From positions 24,755,506 to 24,819,505 of the forward strand of contig CM042091.1 in the NCBI GenBank assembly GCA_023512835.1: a stretch of 64,000 nucleotides of DNA, given 5' to 3'. Under the pieces are notes generated by a model. That model did no database searches. It saw only the letters and a program-made list of their open reading frames with translations, and was not told where the DNA came from. Origin of the DNA: Taxillus chinensis. Lineage: Eukaryota > Streptophyta > Magnoliopsida > Santalales > Loranthaceae. Positions 1 to 11,136 of the stretch are shown here, piece by piece. The position numbers and the translations under genes were made by a program. Position 1 is the stretch's first letter; every line of letters starts with the position of its first letter.

Positions 1-636
1 AATGTAAGTCTTCATCCGTTGAGTCAGACCGGTGAACCATTTGTAGATACTGTCCAATGACTCTTTCGGTTCACATCTGAAGGCTTCATACTCTTGTTTG
101 AGCATGGAGATCTTGTTGTCCTATATTTGCTCATCTCCTTCGTAGATGAGACAGAGCTTGTCCCATACCTCTTTAGCAGTCTCAAGATCTTGCACATCCG
201 TGAACATGTCATCATCGAGTGCAGAGAAAACTATGGCTTTTGCCTTGAAGCCGAGCTTTACTTTCCTCTGCTCCACCTTAGACCAACTGTCTGGGTCTTT
301 CGTCATTAGCCGACCTCTCTGCATACGCTTTGGTGTGAAAGGTCTGTTCTTTATCGTTTCCCAGAGATAGGTGTCGAGCATGTCTAGGTGTGCTCTCATT
401 CTTGCTTTCCATTTGGAAAAGCACGCGGGTGTGCACATAAGTACTTGGGAGGATGAGCCAGGCAAAACATTATAGAAGTCTTCTTGTTCTTTCTTATTGC
501 TGATGGTACTCGGTTGTTCCTGCTCCTTGTCTCCAGTCGCTCCTTCCTCTGGAACACGACTGGCTTTAAGTTCCTCAATAGGAAATGGAGTTTGCTCGGG
601 AGTTGGAGCTGCACTGCTGGAATCCATGTCGGCCAA
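1..636 (-). pseudogene. gag: Copia F gag (partial, nonsense-interrupted)
   Basis: N-terminal part of a Ty1/copia gag polyprotein, the structural protein that packages element RNA in virus-like particles. It starts MADMDSSS just after the LTR and PBS and shows an acidic/Pro-rich head, then the UBN2-type gag core (motifs FSKWKARM, FTDVQDLETAKEVWDKL, YEGDEQI). It is collinear and nearly identical with Copia D gag at 29321-30090, so F and D are one family. The first frame ends at a TAG (121-123) where D has CAG, a C-to-T type change; recognisable gag continues to the window edge. The rest of F lies outside the window. Identification is firm; the break is seen directly. Confidence 0.85.
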
Positions 637-664
637 TAGGGATCTCTACAGAGTTGTAGAACTT

Positions 665-676
665 GCTCTGATACCA
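665..676 (-). other. Primer-binding site of Copia F
   Basis: Read on the minus strand this is TGGTATCAGAGC, complementary to the 3' end of plant initiator tRNA-Met. It follows the LTR end (CTACA) after two bases, the normal position for priming minus-strand DNA synthesis. Confidence 0.9.
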
Positions 677-678
677 AT

Positions 679-1748
679 TGTAGGTCCCAAAGTGAGTCTA
701 GAGGGGGGGGGGTGAATAGACTTTCTTCATTTGCGGAAGCTAGGCTGTTAGCTGGTTTTGGATTCCTCTACAGATCACTATGATGGAAGTATTTATGGAG
801 AAGATGACAGGAGTTTTATGAGCGATAACGTGAGTGATGATGAACTATCAGACAAAACTGAGAAGAGAATAAATGCTCTTTTCTCCATAGATCTCAGTTA
901 TGAAAGTGATGGTTTATGATAGATCGATGTGTGGAAAACAACACAGAGATTAGACTTAATGGAAGTGCTAGATCTTTGATGAACAAAAGATTCTTGAATA
1001 ATCAGATGGATTACTCTCTTGTTCTTGATTCACCGCGGCGCACAACACTTTTTCAATTTCTCTCCAAGTCTCTCTCTCCCTCGTGTTGGAAAACCTTTTT
1101 CATTTGTTCTGCTAAAGAATATTTTTCACTAAGTCCGTCAGAACCAATGTCCTGTGTTCTGTTTGTTTCCTTCTTTTGAGAGAGAGGTTAAACTCTTGAT
1201 TTTGTCGTTAAGTACATGAGAGATATATTTTTAAGATTAAAGTGCTCGTGCGCCAAGATGTCCATCCCGACAGACTGACTTCCCGCCATTGAAAATGCGG
1301 AATGTCAGGGGATGGGTAGATCTGCTTTGATTTGCAGATCAGATGCCCATATTGCGTATTTGGCATGCAGTCGATCATGGCCGTTCATCCGTGGATGGTA
1401 GTTGGCAGCAATTAATGTGTCATTAATGCGCTCAACTGCTCGGGACGGCGCAGACTTGCTGTACAAACCCTAGTTGACAATATCGCTAAGTGGTTGTGTT
1501 TCGGGTTGTAAGTTTGTCTCGGAGGTAGATACCTCGTAGGTTCGGTGACTCGAAGATTTTAGTTAGCACCCGTAGAAAGTTGCGAAGTTTTGCTTCAGGC
1601 TTTATGGTGTTTCTGTAAGTCTACGACTCACATCTTCGAGTCTTCGAAGCTAGAGGTCATGTTGGATTAGCCTTTTATGTCACTCTGTTAACTAAAGTTT
1701 ACAACTCTGTGTGTCTACGACTCTACGAGTCTGTGACTCTTCAAATAA
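679..1748 (-). mobile_element. Copia F 5' LTR, truncated at its U3 end
   Basis: On the minus strand this matches the downstream half of the Copia D LTRs (27300-29269 and 57420-59423), ending GGACCTACA before the PBS. It contains the same GACTC/GAGTC-rich tract. Homology to the D LTR stops near 1748, so roughly the first 900 bp of the LTR is missing. The outer junction abuts an unrelated plus-strand LTR scrap, which suggests deletion or recombination, not a clean insertion end. Confidence 0.8.
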
Positions 1749-1909
1749 CAGAGTATAAGAGAGTTTACAGTAGATCAAAAAGGTTTATTAGCTTTAATCT
1801 ACAACTGTTTTGTTGTATTTATCAATTGATAATAAAACAAAATACTTCCACTATCTGGTTATCTTTTGTACTGATATTATCATTTAACCAGATAAGTGTT
1901 GTGCCAGAG
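1749..1909 (+). repeat. Fragment of a Copia-A-like LTR (R/U5 part)
   Basis: This stretch (TTTTGTTGTA..., AATAAAACAAAATACTTCCA, ATCTGGTTATCTT) matches the end of the Copia A LTR near 6110-6205 and 25760-25850, in plus orientation. It is cut on the right at 1910 by the G1 terminus and joined on the left to the truncated F LTR. The bases before 1910 (CAGAG) would be the G1 target site; the partner copy is outside the window. Confidence 0.65.
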
Positions 1910-2958
1910 TGTCACGCCCCGGATTTCCAACCCGAAGAGACCGGAACGTGACCCTCCCTTTACCCGAGTTTGGATAAAGGGGTTAGAATACAACATACAC
2001 TTCACATTTTATATTCAGAGACAAAATCATATATTTATTAAGTTCAAACATTACAAACGTGTCTAAAACATGCTTTTATTACATTACACGCCTCATTACA
2101 ATATCTCCCCGCTGGGGTTACATCAATTTCCATAAATTAACATAATCGAAAAGAAACGATAAAGCAAATACGGTCTTCCACCACGGGAGTCCACCTAACG
2201 CCTCTAGGTTCCTGAAAAAAAACACATCACAGTAGGAGGGGTGAGCAACCACAGCTCAGTAGGGATCAAGTCTCCCCTAACCCATCCCATTCACCTATCA
2301 TCTATATGAGAGCGTGTACCAGTGCAGTGACGTGGCAAAAACAAATAGCAAGGAGACACACCACACAAACGGGCGCAACCTCAGCCCCAGCCACATAGGC
2401 TCCACAGCCCCATAAGCTAACACTTTAACCACCCCAAGCAAGTGATTTAACCGCCTTTTCAGGCTAATGATTTAACCGCCTCTTCAGGCCAATGATTTAA
2501 CCACAAGTGATTTAACCGCCTCTTCAGGCCAATGATTTAACCGCCTCTCAGGCAAATAGTTCCCACAGCCTCACAGGCTAACATAAACAGTCTTGGGCTT
2601 CCCCAGTCACCGGGTTCAATAAAACAAGCCCGGGCTTCCACAGCCACCGCGTGTACAAGCAAACACGCAGCACAAATGGTCATACAGGCATAATATCAAA
2701 CACTTAACATGCGTGGTCACATAGGCATAACTTCAAACACTTAGCATGCATACATTCACAAACTCACAAATCCAGCTACACCGGCATATTATCAAACACG
2801 TACTAGGCACATTCACACAGGCATATTCACACAGTCATTTTATCGAACATTTAACATGCACGAACCACCCAACGTCAGAATCACACCAAAACGCCATTGA
2901 AGGCCAACATTCATATAGGAGGTCACACCTATATGAATTTACATATAAATAATATAAC
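1910..2958 (-). mobile_element. G1 3' LTR remnant (U3 start deleted)
   Basis: Starts TGTCACGCCCC, the reverse of the GGGGCGTGACA LTR end shared by the Gypsy family. It aligns with 59580-60277 and, more loosely, with the E LTRs up to the AT-rich block before 2958. The promoter half present in E (48596-49331), including TATA, palindromes and G-boxes, is absent; sequence related to the E interior resumes near 3025. A deletion of about 740 bp across the LTR/interior boundary is inferred. Confidence 0.65.
2440..2580 (-). repeat. Tandem array in G1 LTR
   Basis: Degenerate repeats of about 26 bp with the core TTTAACCGCCTCTTCAGGCC, about five units, some shortened. The same unit is amplified in the E LTRs and appears in the other G1 LTR. 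Confidence 0.75.
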
Positions 2959-5905
2959 AATAATAATGATATCCAACAATTCAGTCACCATGGCGCCTAA
3001 CCCCGGAAAGGCACAACATGCAAGGAAAACAACACAGCAAGCCACAACACCCAAATGGGTTATACACCGCACATTGTACACAATAGCACATAACACAGTG
3101 CCACCATAATCCACAACCACATGCATCACAATCCATGGAAACACATCAACATGTTACAAATACCCATCACATGCACATTTCATTAACACATTCAACATAA
3201 ATAAAAGTCAAAAGTCGAAAGGAAATACAAATATGCTAGCCAACAGCCACCCCTCCACCCTTAAGAGTGTTCGTCCTCGAACAACTCTGGGTGTTGCTCA
3301 CGCATAATGGATTCACATTCCCATATCTCCTCCATAGGATGTGTCATCTTCGAAAAGACAACACATTTTCCATAATGCACATGCTGATGCACATCGCCCA
3401 CAACCATTCACATACCCGCGACTGAGGATATCACACAATAACACACATGAAGGCACATACCCACACACCCAATACAACACAGCATGATAGGGAAACACAT
3501 ATTCTAATCTCACAAACAACCGTTGTTCTCCTCACTTAACACATGTCACGACGGTGTAAGACATATACGCCCATCCCCAACACGTTTAACAAATCACATA
3601 GGTGATAGACCAACTCACATCATAAACACCACTACAAGGAACAACTCACAAACAAAACATTACTACACCTACACGTTTAACGTTCCACTGCCTATTTGCC
3701 AACACTATACAAACTCATCTGCAGGGAGTTTCCTCACAACCTTCCCACCTTTGGACTTTTCGTCCCCCAAAAGAGAAACTAATTAGCAAACATCACGAGA
3801 AGATCAAAGCAACATATAACACCCATGAGCATAACAAGAACTAGAGCTGGCCAATTAGTGCGCTGACAACAACTCATGTGAGCAAGTCTGACAACAGTGA
3901 GGTCGAGAAACCTCCCACGGATTCGCTAAGACCCCAACAACCGAACAAGGCCAACACCATCAGCTTACGCGCGTCACAATAGAACCAACACTCCCCAATT
4001 AAAGGTACCCTAACAGTAACCCACCACTAAGATTGGATGCAACGGACACCAACAATTTACCATGCAGCCACACCCCAGATGTAGACCTCACCCTTACAGC
4101 AAGCACCATGAGGTCACAATGAAATACAAACAAACGGGATAAGAGCATGATGTAAACCACAATCATAGTCCCACACAGGGATATCACCATAGCAGCACCA
4201 GTATCACAGCTGAATCCCCTCATGCTAACGCAGAACAGGCTTAGGGATCCGAGGAATACATCCGCTAGCAAGGCACATTAAAACCCAACCAACACCAATG
4301 ATGGCTCTCCACAGCTTACAATCCAGGACACAGCTATACTAGGATGAAGTTTCCATTCGGTTACAGTCAACATGATGCCCAATGGAGTCCAGGGATGACA
4401 AATTCAGTACCATACACTACCACGGCAAGACCAAAAACTACTATCGGGCTAACACCAGTCACCAACGTTGAGAATCTACTAAAGAACACCATGAACCAGA
4501 ACGCCACACAAATAACACCTCTCTGACTACGGTCAAATAGGGATCCACCAAGGTCCCACACAGCCTTCACTAACGGAGGCTTATGTTACAACCCAAGTGA
4601 TAACACCTTACGCTGTCAGCAGACATTCCATGCGATAGGAATCCTTTGACGATAGGTAGGTACCAACAACATAGTTCTCTCCACCCTGGAAAACTCTCCT
4701 ACCTGCAACATGACAACAACGGAATCCTCTGTGTCACCACTCATAGGTCACAAGGGAATCCCTTGCCTCTAGGACATACTCCACCTCATGAACCACTGAC
4801 TCCGCTACACCAACCATCACGTTCTATCTCAACACACCAACAAAACACCCAAATGGACCAAGAAATACTCAGGCTTTAGCCTCAGCTTAATGTGATCACT
4901 GCAATTTCTCCGGGTAGGCACAGGAAACAAGGCATGCAAACTCCTGATTTGGGACTTTCATGTAGCTCCCAAATACCAACACCTCAATGGCGTGAACCAT
5001 CTCACTTACCGCGTGTTACTGCACAAGAAAAGTTTTCAAGGAGGACATATGTAGGTCATTCACCTACCACCACCACTCTAATGCATACACCTTTTGATAT
5101 CCGCCCAACATAAATCTCTCCCCAAGAAGTAGCACTAATACCCCGTCCTAGCAAAACTATTACAACTGACTTAACTCGAGAAATCAAATAACTCTTTTTC
5201 TCAGTGCATTAACACTCTTCTTCATTCCCACACCACATATATTATACTAATGCATCACCTCCTACTCCTCTGCATATGGATGCCATAATACCCACACATA
5301 AGAACTCTACTATACACCTATAACACATATGTAACACTTGCAACAAAACAAAGCAACCAAAACACATGAAATAAATTACAGTGCGGAACACATGTAAGAG
5401 AGAACATAATAGCCTCCCACCTCCTTGCCTCTTTTAAGCCGATTGCCCACAAGACATGGATTAAGGGAATGGTCCTACCACCAGAAGTACATCCTCAACC
5501 CCTCGGGAGATGTCTCCCAAATGTGGGGAAAAACCCAAACAAGGCCTACCCAATCTCACTCGCTCACCCACTTGCACTGATTGGATTCACTGGGCACGAT
5601 TTTATAAATCCACTCTTAGCCGATAGTTGAATTCTAGAACACTTCACATTTTACACATGTGCATACCTATTTCACAACATATCCTATGAACATCACTAAA
5701 GGTCCCTCACACACCACAAGCATGACTCATGGTCAAAGTTTGGCCACCTAAGAACTTGCAGCCGTCTCCACCAGACCCCCACAAGAACCTTAAAATCACA
5801 AACCACCCTCACCAACCAATTTAAATCTCAATGACTCAAGGAGTGAGGTATACTAAGGGCAAGCTCCTCCCTCAACCTTAATACTGGGAAAGGTTACCAA
5901 AAAAA
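2959..5905 (-). mobile_element. G1 interior, non-coding part
   Basis: No supported gene. Minus-strand remnants of the autonomous element's 3' end are visible near 3250-3345: the codons around the last chromodomain residues and the phrase TTCGAGGACGAACA. The rest (3346-5905) aligns in order with 49740-52230 of Gypsy E, for example the block at 4340-4520 versus 50650-50840, but encodes no recognisable protein. A copy of this length shared by two separate insertions points to an inherited non-coding filler, not random flanking DNA. An AT microsatellite lies at about 5935-5958 just inside Copia A. Confidence 0.6.
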
Positions 5906-6290
5906 AAGGTTACCAAGATAGATTCCTAGGAAATCTATATATATATATATATATATATCTGTAGTGTTGTACAAAAAAGGTGTGCGTACACATACAAAGG
6001 AAAACTGATACGCGCGTGAGCAAAGTAATTGTACAAGAGCTTATAGAGATTATTAACGCCAGTGTGTGTGATTGTAAAACCGAGTGCTAGTGTAATCAGC
6101 TAACTACTGCTTATTTTGTTGTAATTATCATTTGATAATAAAGCAAAATACTTCCACTATCTGGTTATCTTCTGCACTGATTTTATATCCTTTAACCAGT
6201 TACACCTGTGAGAAAAGAGTTTTTGATTTAAGCCTATTCACCCCCCCCCCCCCCCCCCCCCCCCACCCTCTAGGCAAATAGGGACCAACA
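5906..6290 (+). mobile_element. Copia A 5' LTR, 5'-truncated
   Basis: Matches the last ~360 bp of the 3' LTR (from about 25570), ending GGGACCAACA at 6290. The first ~930 bp are absent. The junction at 5890-5915 repeats the string AGGTTACCAA on both sides of an A-run, like repair filler. A C-run of about 24 bases (6241-6264) replaces the shorter C-run of the 3' LTR. Confidence 0.8.
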
Positions 6291-6292
6291 AG

Positions 6293-6304
6293 TGGTATCA
6301 GAGC
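6293..6304 (+). other. Primer-binding site of Copia A
   Basis: TGGTATCAGAGC, complementary to initiator tRNA-Met, two bases after the LTR end. Confidence 0.92.
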
Positions 6305-6351
6305 AAGTTCTATTTGTTCCAAGTAGAGATCCCACTTTTTCTCTCTTACAA

Positions 6352-7764
6352 ATGGCTGGAGAAAGTAGCATGCTTTTCAACACTCGCCTTAACTCCGTAG
6401 GTGCACAAGAGCCCCTTCCAAATCGAAGCAGCAGTGAAAATGTCGATCCACCTCAACCTGCTGCTACCGCTGCTGCACAACCACGGAGTTCTGGCTTCAC
6501 TCTGACAAAGCCACCCAAGTTCACACCTGAGCTTTTCTCCCAATGGAAAGCTCGCATGAGAATGTTCATGGTCTGCCATGATCACCTCATGTGGCCATGT
6601 CTTAATCAGGAGATACCTACTCTGATGACTATCGGAGAACATGGAGTAAGAAGACCAAAGACTGATGCCGAACTCACCAATAATGAAAGAGTCTGGCAGT
6701 GTGCCAATGAAAAGGCTCTGGCATATGTCACATCGTCTTTGGATTCTGAGGCTTTCACAGACGTCCAGGGCTACACGACAGTGAAAGCTGTCTGGGATAA
6801 ATGGACAATCCTCTATGAGGGAAGTCAGTCCCAAATGCAGAATGTTATCTGTACTCTCAGGCAGAACTTTGAGAATTTCAATCATAAACCGGTCGAATCA
6901 CTCGAAAGCATCTATCGGAGATTTGGCAAACTCATCCTTGAGCTGAAAACTGTCAATGAGCATTATTCTCAATCTCAGATCAATGACAAGTTCTTTCGCT
7001 CCTTGCTGGATTGCTACTACTCCAAACAACTCCAGATGCAATCGGACAAGAACTGGCAGTATGTTCCCCTTGAAGAACTATATGGAGAGCTACGGACTCA
7101 CGAAGTCAGGTATAAGTACTCTGACCGGGATGAGAAAATAGCTCGGAAAGAAAAGGGGGTAGCTCTCAAAGCTACAGAAATTCCTAGCATACTGAGGAAT
7201 GATGATACGGACGCGTTCGAGAATTCTGATTTTGACGAGGAGGAGGAGATAGCTATTCTCGTCAAATCCTTTAAGCGATTCCTATGGAAAAGCAGAAAAG
7301 GATTCAGGAGATGCTCCTCATCATCTTTCCAAAGGAAGGAGCGACCGGAGTCCAGTTCCCAGGAATGCTACAACTGTGGGAAAACCGGTCACTGGGCCAA
7401 GGACTGTAGATCCAAATCTAAAGTGGCCGAGAAAAGTGACAAGGTAACTCCTCGCGGCTCCACCTCAGACAACAGCAAGAACAAGAGGAAGGCATTCGTC
7501 ACAAAATACGTCAGTGGCTCCGAAGAAGAGGAGGAATCCTCGGATGATGAGCCAACTCCCAAGCCGAACGTCTGCCTCATGGCAAATTCTGAGGTACCTT
7601 CGATCTCTGAGCTCATGAGTAAATTAGAATCTCTTATTACCGAACGTGATCATGAAAAGAATGAGAGACTAGTAATTACTCAAATGTACAAAGATATGGA
7701 AAGTCAGAATAAACGTCTTGAGATCACTGTTGCTAGATTAGAAAAGGACATAACTGACTTCTGA
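6352..7764 (+). pseudogene. gag: Copia A gag, N-terminal and central part
   Basis: Capsid/nucleocapsid polyprotein. The start MAGESS at 6352 is chosen because it lies about 50 bp past the PBS and matches the place where D and F gag begin; the frame is open further upstream into the PBS. Visible parts: gag core of UBN2 type (FSQWKARMRM, TVKAVWDKW, LYEGSQSQMQ, ESIYRRFGKL), then an acidic stretch, a CCHC zinc knuckle (CYNCGKTGHWAKDC, about residue 340), and a coiled-coil-like segment ending in DITDF. The frame stops at TGA 7762-7764, in a context suggesting CGA-to-TGA. Coiled-coil sequence continues past the stop, so this is decay and not the natural end. Confidence 0.88.
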
Positions 7765-9308
7765 AGTAAAGAGGCTTGGTATCATAATCTAAGAGCTGAA
7801 AATCATCTGTTAAATACCAACCTAATGGGCCTAAAAGTCATTATGAAACGACTTGAGAATAAACTTGAACAGGAAAGGAAATAAATCGTAAGTGGCTAAA
7901 ATCCGGGGAAATAGCCTCTACATTTAGGACTGATCTGGATAATATTCGAGTCAAACCTGGCCTAGGCTCCAAACCATTGACTTCCACTGCTCATGCTACT
8001 GAGTGTCCTCCGGACTTCACTCTGAAACTAACCAACTTATATCCTGTTAGTACGTCTAAACCGTTGGATGGTTTCATTTCAGGTGGCACCATAGTTTATG
8101 ACTGTGGAAGAGAGGCTGTTACTGCTATTCCTGAAATAGTAGCACCCATAACTAATGATGAAGGGAAGGCTACTGCAGTTCAAGCCAAAATTGTAGCACC
8201 CGAAAAGAAAGGAAAGGCAAAGGCTGACACATCTAGGGCCAAGAGCGCGTCACCCAAATGCAATGGATTAGGCCATAGGGAACAGAGTAGAAAATCTATA
8301 AAATCTAAGAGACCTATATCCCCTGTTTGTACTCCGCATTATAGTGTCTGTTCCATCTGTAGGGAAATAGGTCATTATCACTATGAATGTTCGAGTTTAT
8401 CTGATAACTGGCTTTATAATCAAGTTTCTATCATTAAAGATCAGTTAATTAAAAGAGGTTCTTCGAGAAAGACAAAATCTAAACCTCAAAGGAGTGTCTC
8501 TCCAAAGAAAACCCAAGAAAAAGTAACAGCTAAAACCTTTGAGCATCTTGTAGATCTTTTCAAATGGATAAGCAATTCACAAGGATTAAGCATTAAATGC
8601 ATCAGGAGTGATCATGGTACAGAATTTGATTTTTCCGAAATGAGATCATATTATTCTGAACAGGGCATTCAGCACGACTTCTCTGCGCCCAGAACTCCAC
8701 AGCAAAATGGGGTAGTTGAGCGCAAGAATCGCACTTTAGTAGAGGCTGGAAGATCTATGTTAGCAGGGGCAAAGCTTCCTCTCAGTCTATGGGCTGAAGC
8801 TGTGTCCACTGCCTGCTATGTTCAAAACAGGACTCTAATAAATAAATCTACCATGAAAACACCCTATGAGATGTGGAGAGGACGAAAGCCTTCAATTTCA
8901 CATTTCAGAACTTTTGGGTGTACTTGTTATATATTGATCAACAGCAAAGAACCCCGGAATAAATTTGAACCAAAATCTGATGATGGGATTTTTGTCGGGT
9001 ACTCATTACATAGCAAAGCTTATCAGGTCTTTAATAGAAAACTTTTAAAAGTTGAAGAATCAATCCATGTAACCTTTGATGAAGCTAACCTGGATTGGTC
9101 TAAAGTTGCTTCTTCAAGTTCAAATGTACAGGTTCAGGACAGTAACATCGACTATTCAAAGTTTATGAATGCTCCTGCTACGCACACTGACCAACCACGT
9201 AGCACCAGCAAAGCACAAAGAAATGATACGGATGATGCTACGGATGAATCGGACTCTAGACCTCAATTCATCTCCGGACATATTTCTACGAATATTCAAA
9301 ATACTTGA
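7765..9308 (+). pseudogene. Copia A gag C-terminus fused to integrase C-terminal half
   Basis: After the gag stop the coiled region continues, shifts frame near 7880, and reads open to 9308. The first part is the gag tail seen also in D at 40230-40850 (an FRT-D-LDN segment, a GGTIVYDCGRE motif, and a second knuckle CSICREIGHYHYEC near 8350). At about 8525 it jumps directly to integrase: SDHGTEF and QNGVVERKNRT carry the second Asp and the Glu of the DDE triad. The protease, the pre-integrase HHCC domain and the first catalytic Asp, all present in D (41205-41990), are missing. The junction keeps the frame, giving an artificial gag-integrase fusion. Confidence 0.85.
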
Positions 9309-11136
9309 GTACCTTCCAGTCCATCCGAACCAGTTACTACTGAAATGAACAGTATCGGAGAACCTCAGAGTACTCCGAACCCGTTAATCCGATATCTGGT
9401 CGGAAGAAGCTCAATCAATGGACGAACAAGATCCACCTAATCTAGGAGAGCTTCAAATTATTCAAGATCAACCGTCACATGCACAGAATTACAAGTGGAC
9501 TCGAAACCACCCTCCAGAACAAGTGATTGGTGATCCTACTGTTGGTGTAAGAACAAGAGCAGCCACCTCCAACATCTGTCTTTACTCATGTTTTCTATCT
9601 CAAATAGAACCAAAGGTGGTAGAGGAAGCTCTTCAGGACTCAAACTGGATAGAAGCCATGCAAGAAGAGCTGAATCAATTTAAGAGAAATGATGTGTGGA
9701 CTGTAGTACCAAGGCCCAAGTCTCAGCAAGTCATTGGAGTTAAATGGGTGTTCCGGAACAAGCTTGATACAGATGGTATAGTAATCCAGAACAAAGCCAG
9801 ACTGGTAGCCAAAAGATATCGTCAAGAAGAAGGAATAGACTATGACGAGACCTTTGCTCCAGTAGCAAGACTTGAGGCAATTAGAATGTTTCTGGCGTAT
9901 GCTCCATATGAAAACTTCATAGTTTATCAAATGGACGTCAAAAGCGCATTTCTGAATGGAGATCTTCAAGAGGAGGTGTATGTTGAACAACCTCCCAGTT
10001 TCTTTGAACCCAAGGCTAGACATCTAGTTTACAAGCTACGGAAAGCCTTGTATGGGTTGAAGTAAGCTCCAAGAGCCTGGTACGACACACTGTCAGAATT
10101 CCTACTTGCTCACAACTTTCAAAAGGGGAAGATAGACATAACTTTATTTCTACGGAAAGAGAATGGACATACTCTGATCGTACAGATATATGTGAATGAT
10201 ATCATTTTCAGATCATCAAATCTGAAGCTTTGTGAAGAGTTTGCAAAGTTGATGACTGGCAAGCTTGAGATGAGTATGATGGGAGAACTATCCTACTTCG
10301 TTGGAATAGAAGTTAAACAATTGAAGGAAGGGATCCTCATTAACCAAGCAAAGTACACATGTGACATTATTAAGAAGTTTGGTATGGAAGGTTCATCTCC
10401 CGTCAAGACTCCGATGCCAATCAGTGCCAAGTTAGACCCTGATGTGGACGGCAAATCAGTACATGTGACTGAATACAGAGGGATGATAGGATCCTTGCTG
10501 TATCTTATAGCAAGTCGCCTGAACATTATGTTTGCAACTTGCATCTGTGAGCGATATCAGGCGAATCCCAAGGAGTCACATATACTTCTTGTTAAACGGA
10601 TTTTCAAGTATCTCAAAGGAACGATGAATTTGGGACTCTGGTACCCAAAGGAGTCAAACTTCACCTTATCCGGATACTCTGATGCTGATTTTGCTGGGTG
10701 TCGCATCGACAGGAAAAGCACAAGCGGTACGTGTCAGTTCCTTGGAAATAGATTAATTTCATGGTTCAGTAAGAAGCAGAATTTCGTATCAACCTCTACT
10801 GCTGAGGCGGAATATACAGCTACTGGGGGTTGCTGCGCACAGCTACTCTAGATGCAAAGTCAACTTATGGACTACGGTTTCAATATGACATCTATTCCAC
10901 TCTACTGCGACAACACTAGTGCAATTGCTATAAGCAACAATCCTGTCATGCACCCAAAGACGAAGCACATTGAGGTCAGGTATCACTTCATCCGTGATCA
11001 TGTTCTCAAAAAGAATATATCTCTAGAACATGTTGCTACTGAAGATCAACTGGTAGACATTCTTACAAAGTCCCTACCTGATGCAAGATTTTCTAAACTA
11101 CTCTTCAGGTTAGGTATGCTTGACTTTTCTGCATAG
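9309..11136 (+). pseudogene. pol: Copia A reverse transcriptase and RNase H
   Basis: Copia RT and RNase H, which copy element RNA into DNA in the particle. One frame runs from about 9418 to 11136 after a frameshift near 9310-9418. Visible: [50 protein letters not shown], then RNase H motifs SDADFAGC, STAEAEY, LYCDNTSAI and the family-typical tail HIEVRYHFIRD to LGMLDF. It is broken by TAA at 10063-10065 (CAA in relatives) and TAG at 10849-10851 (TGG in relatives). The polymerase active site YVDD reads YVND (AAT at 10195-10197), so it should be inactive even with the stops suppressed. Confidence 0.92.

Noticed and set aside
6241..6264. C-run as a functional element
   Set aside because: A shorter C-run occurs at the same place in every Copia LTR here; the excess length is likely slippage or assembly error.
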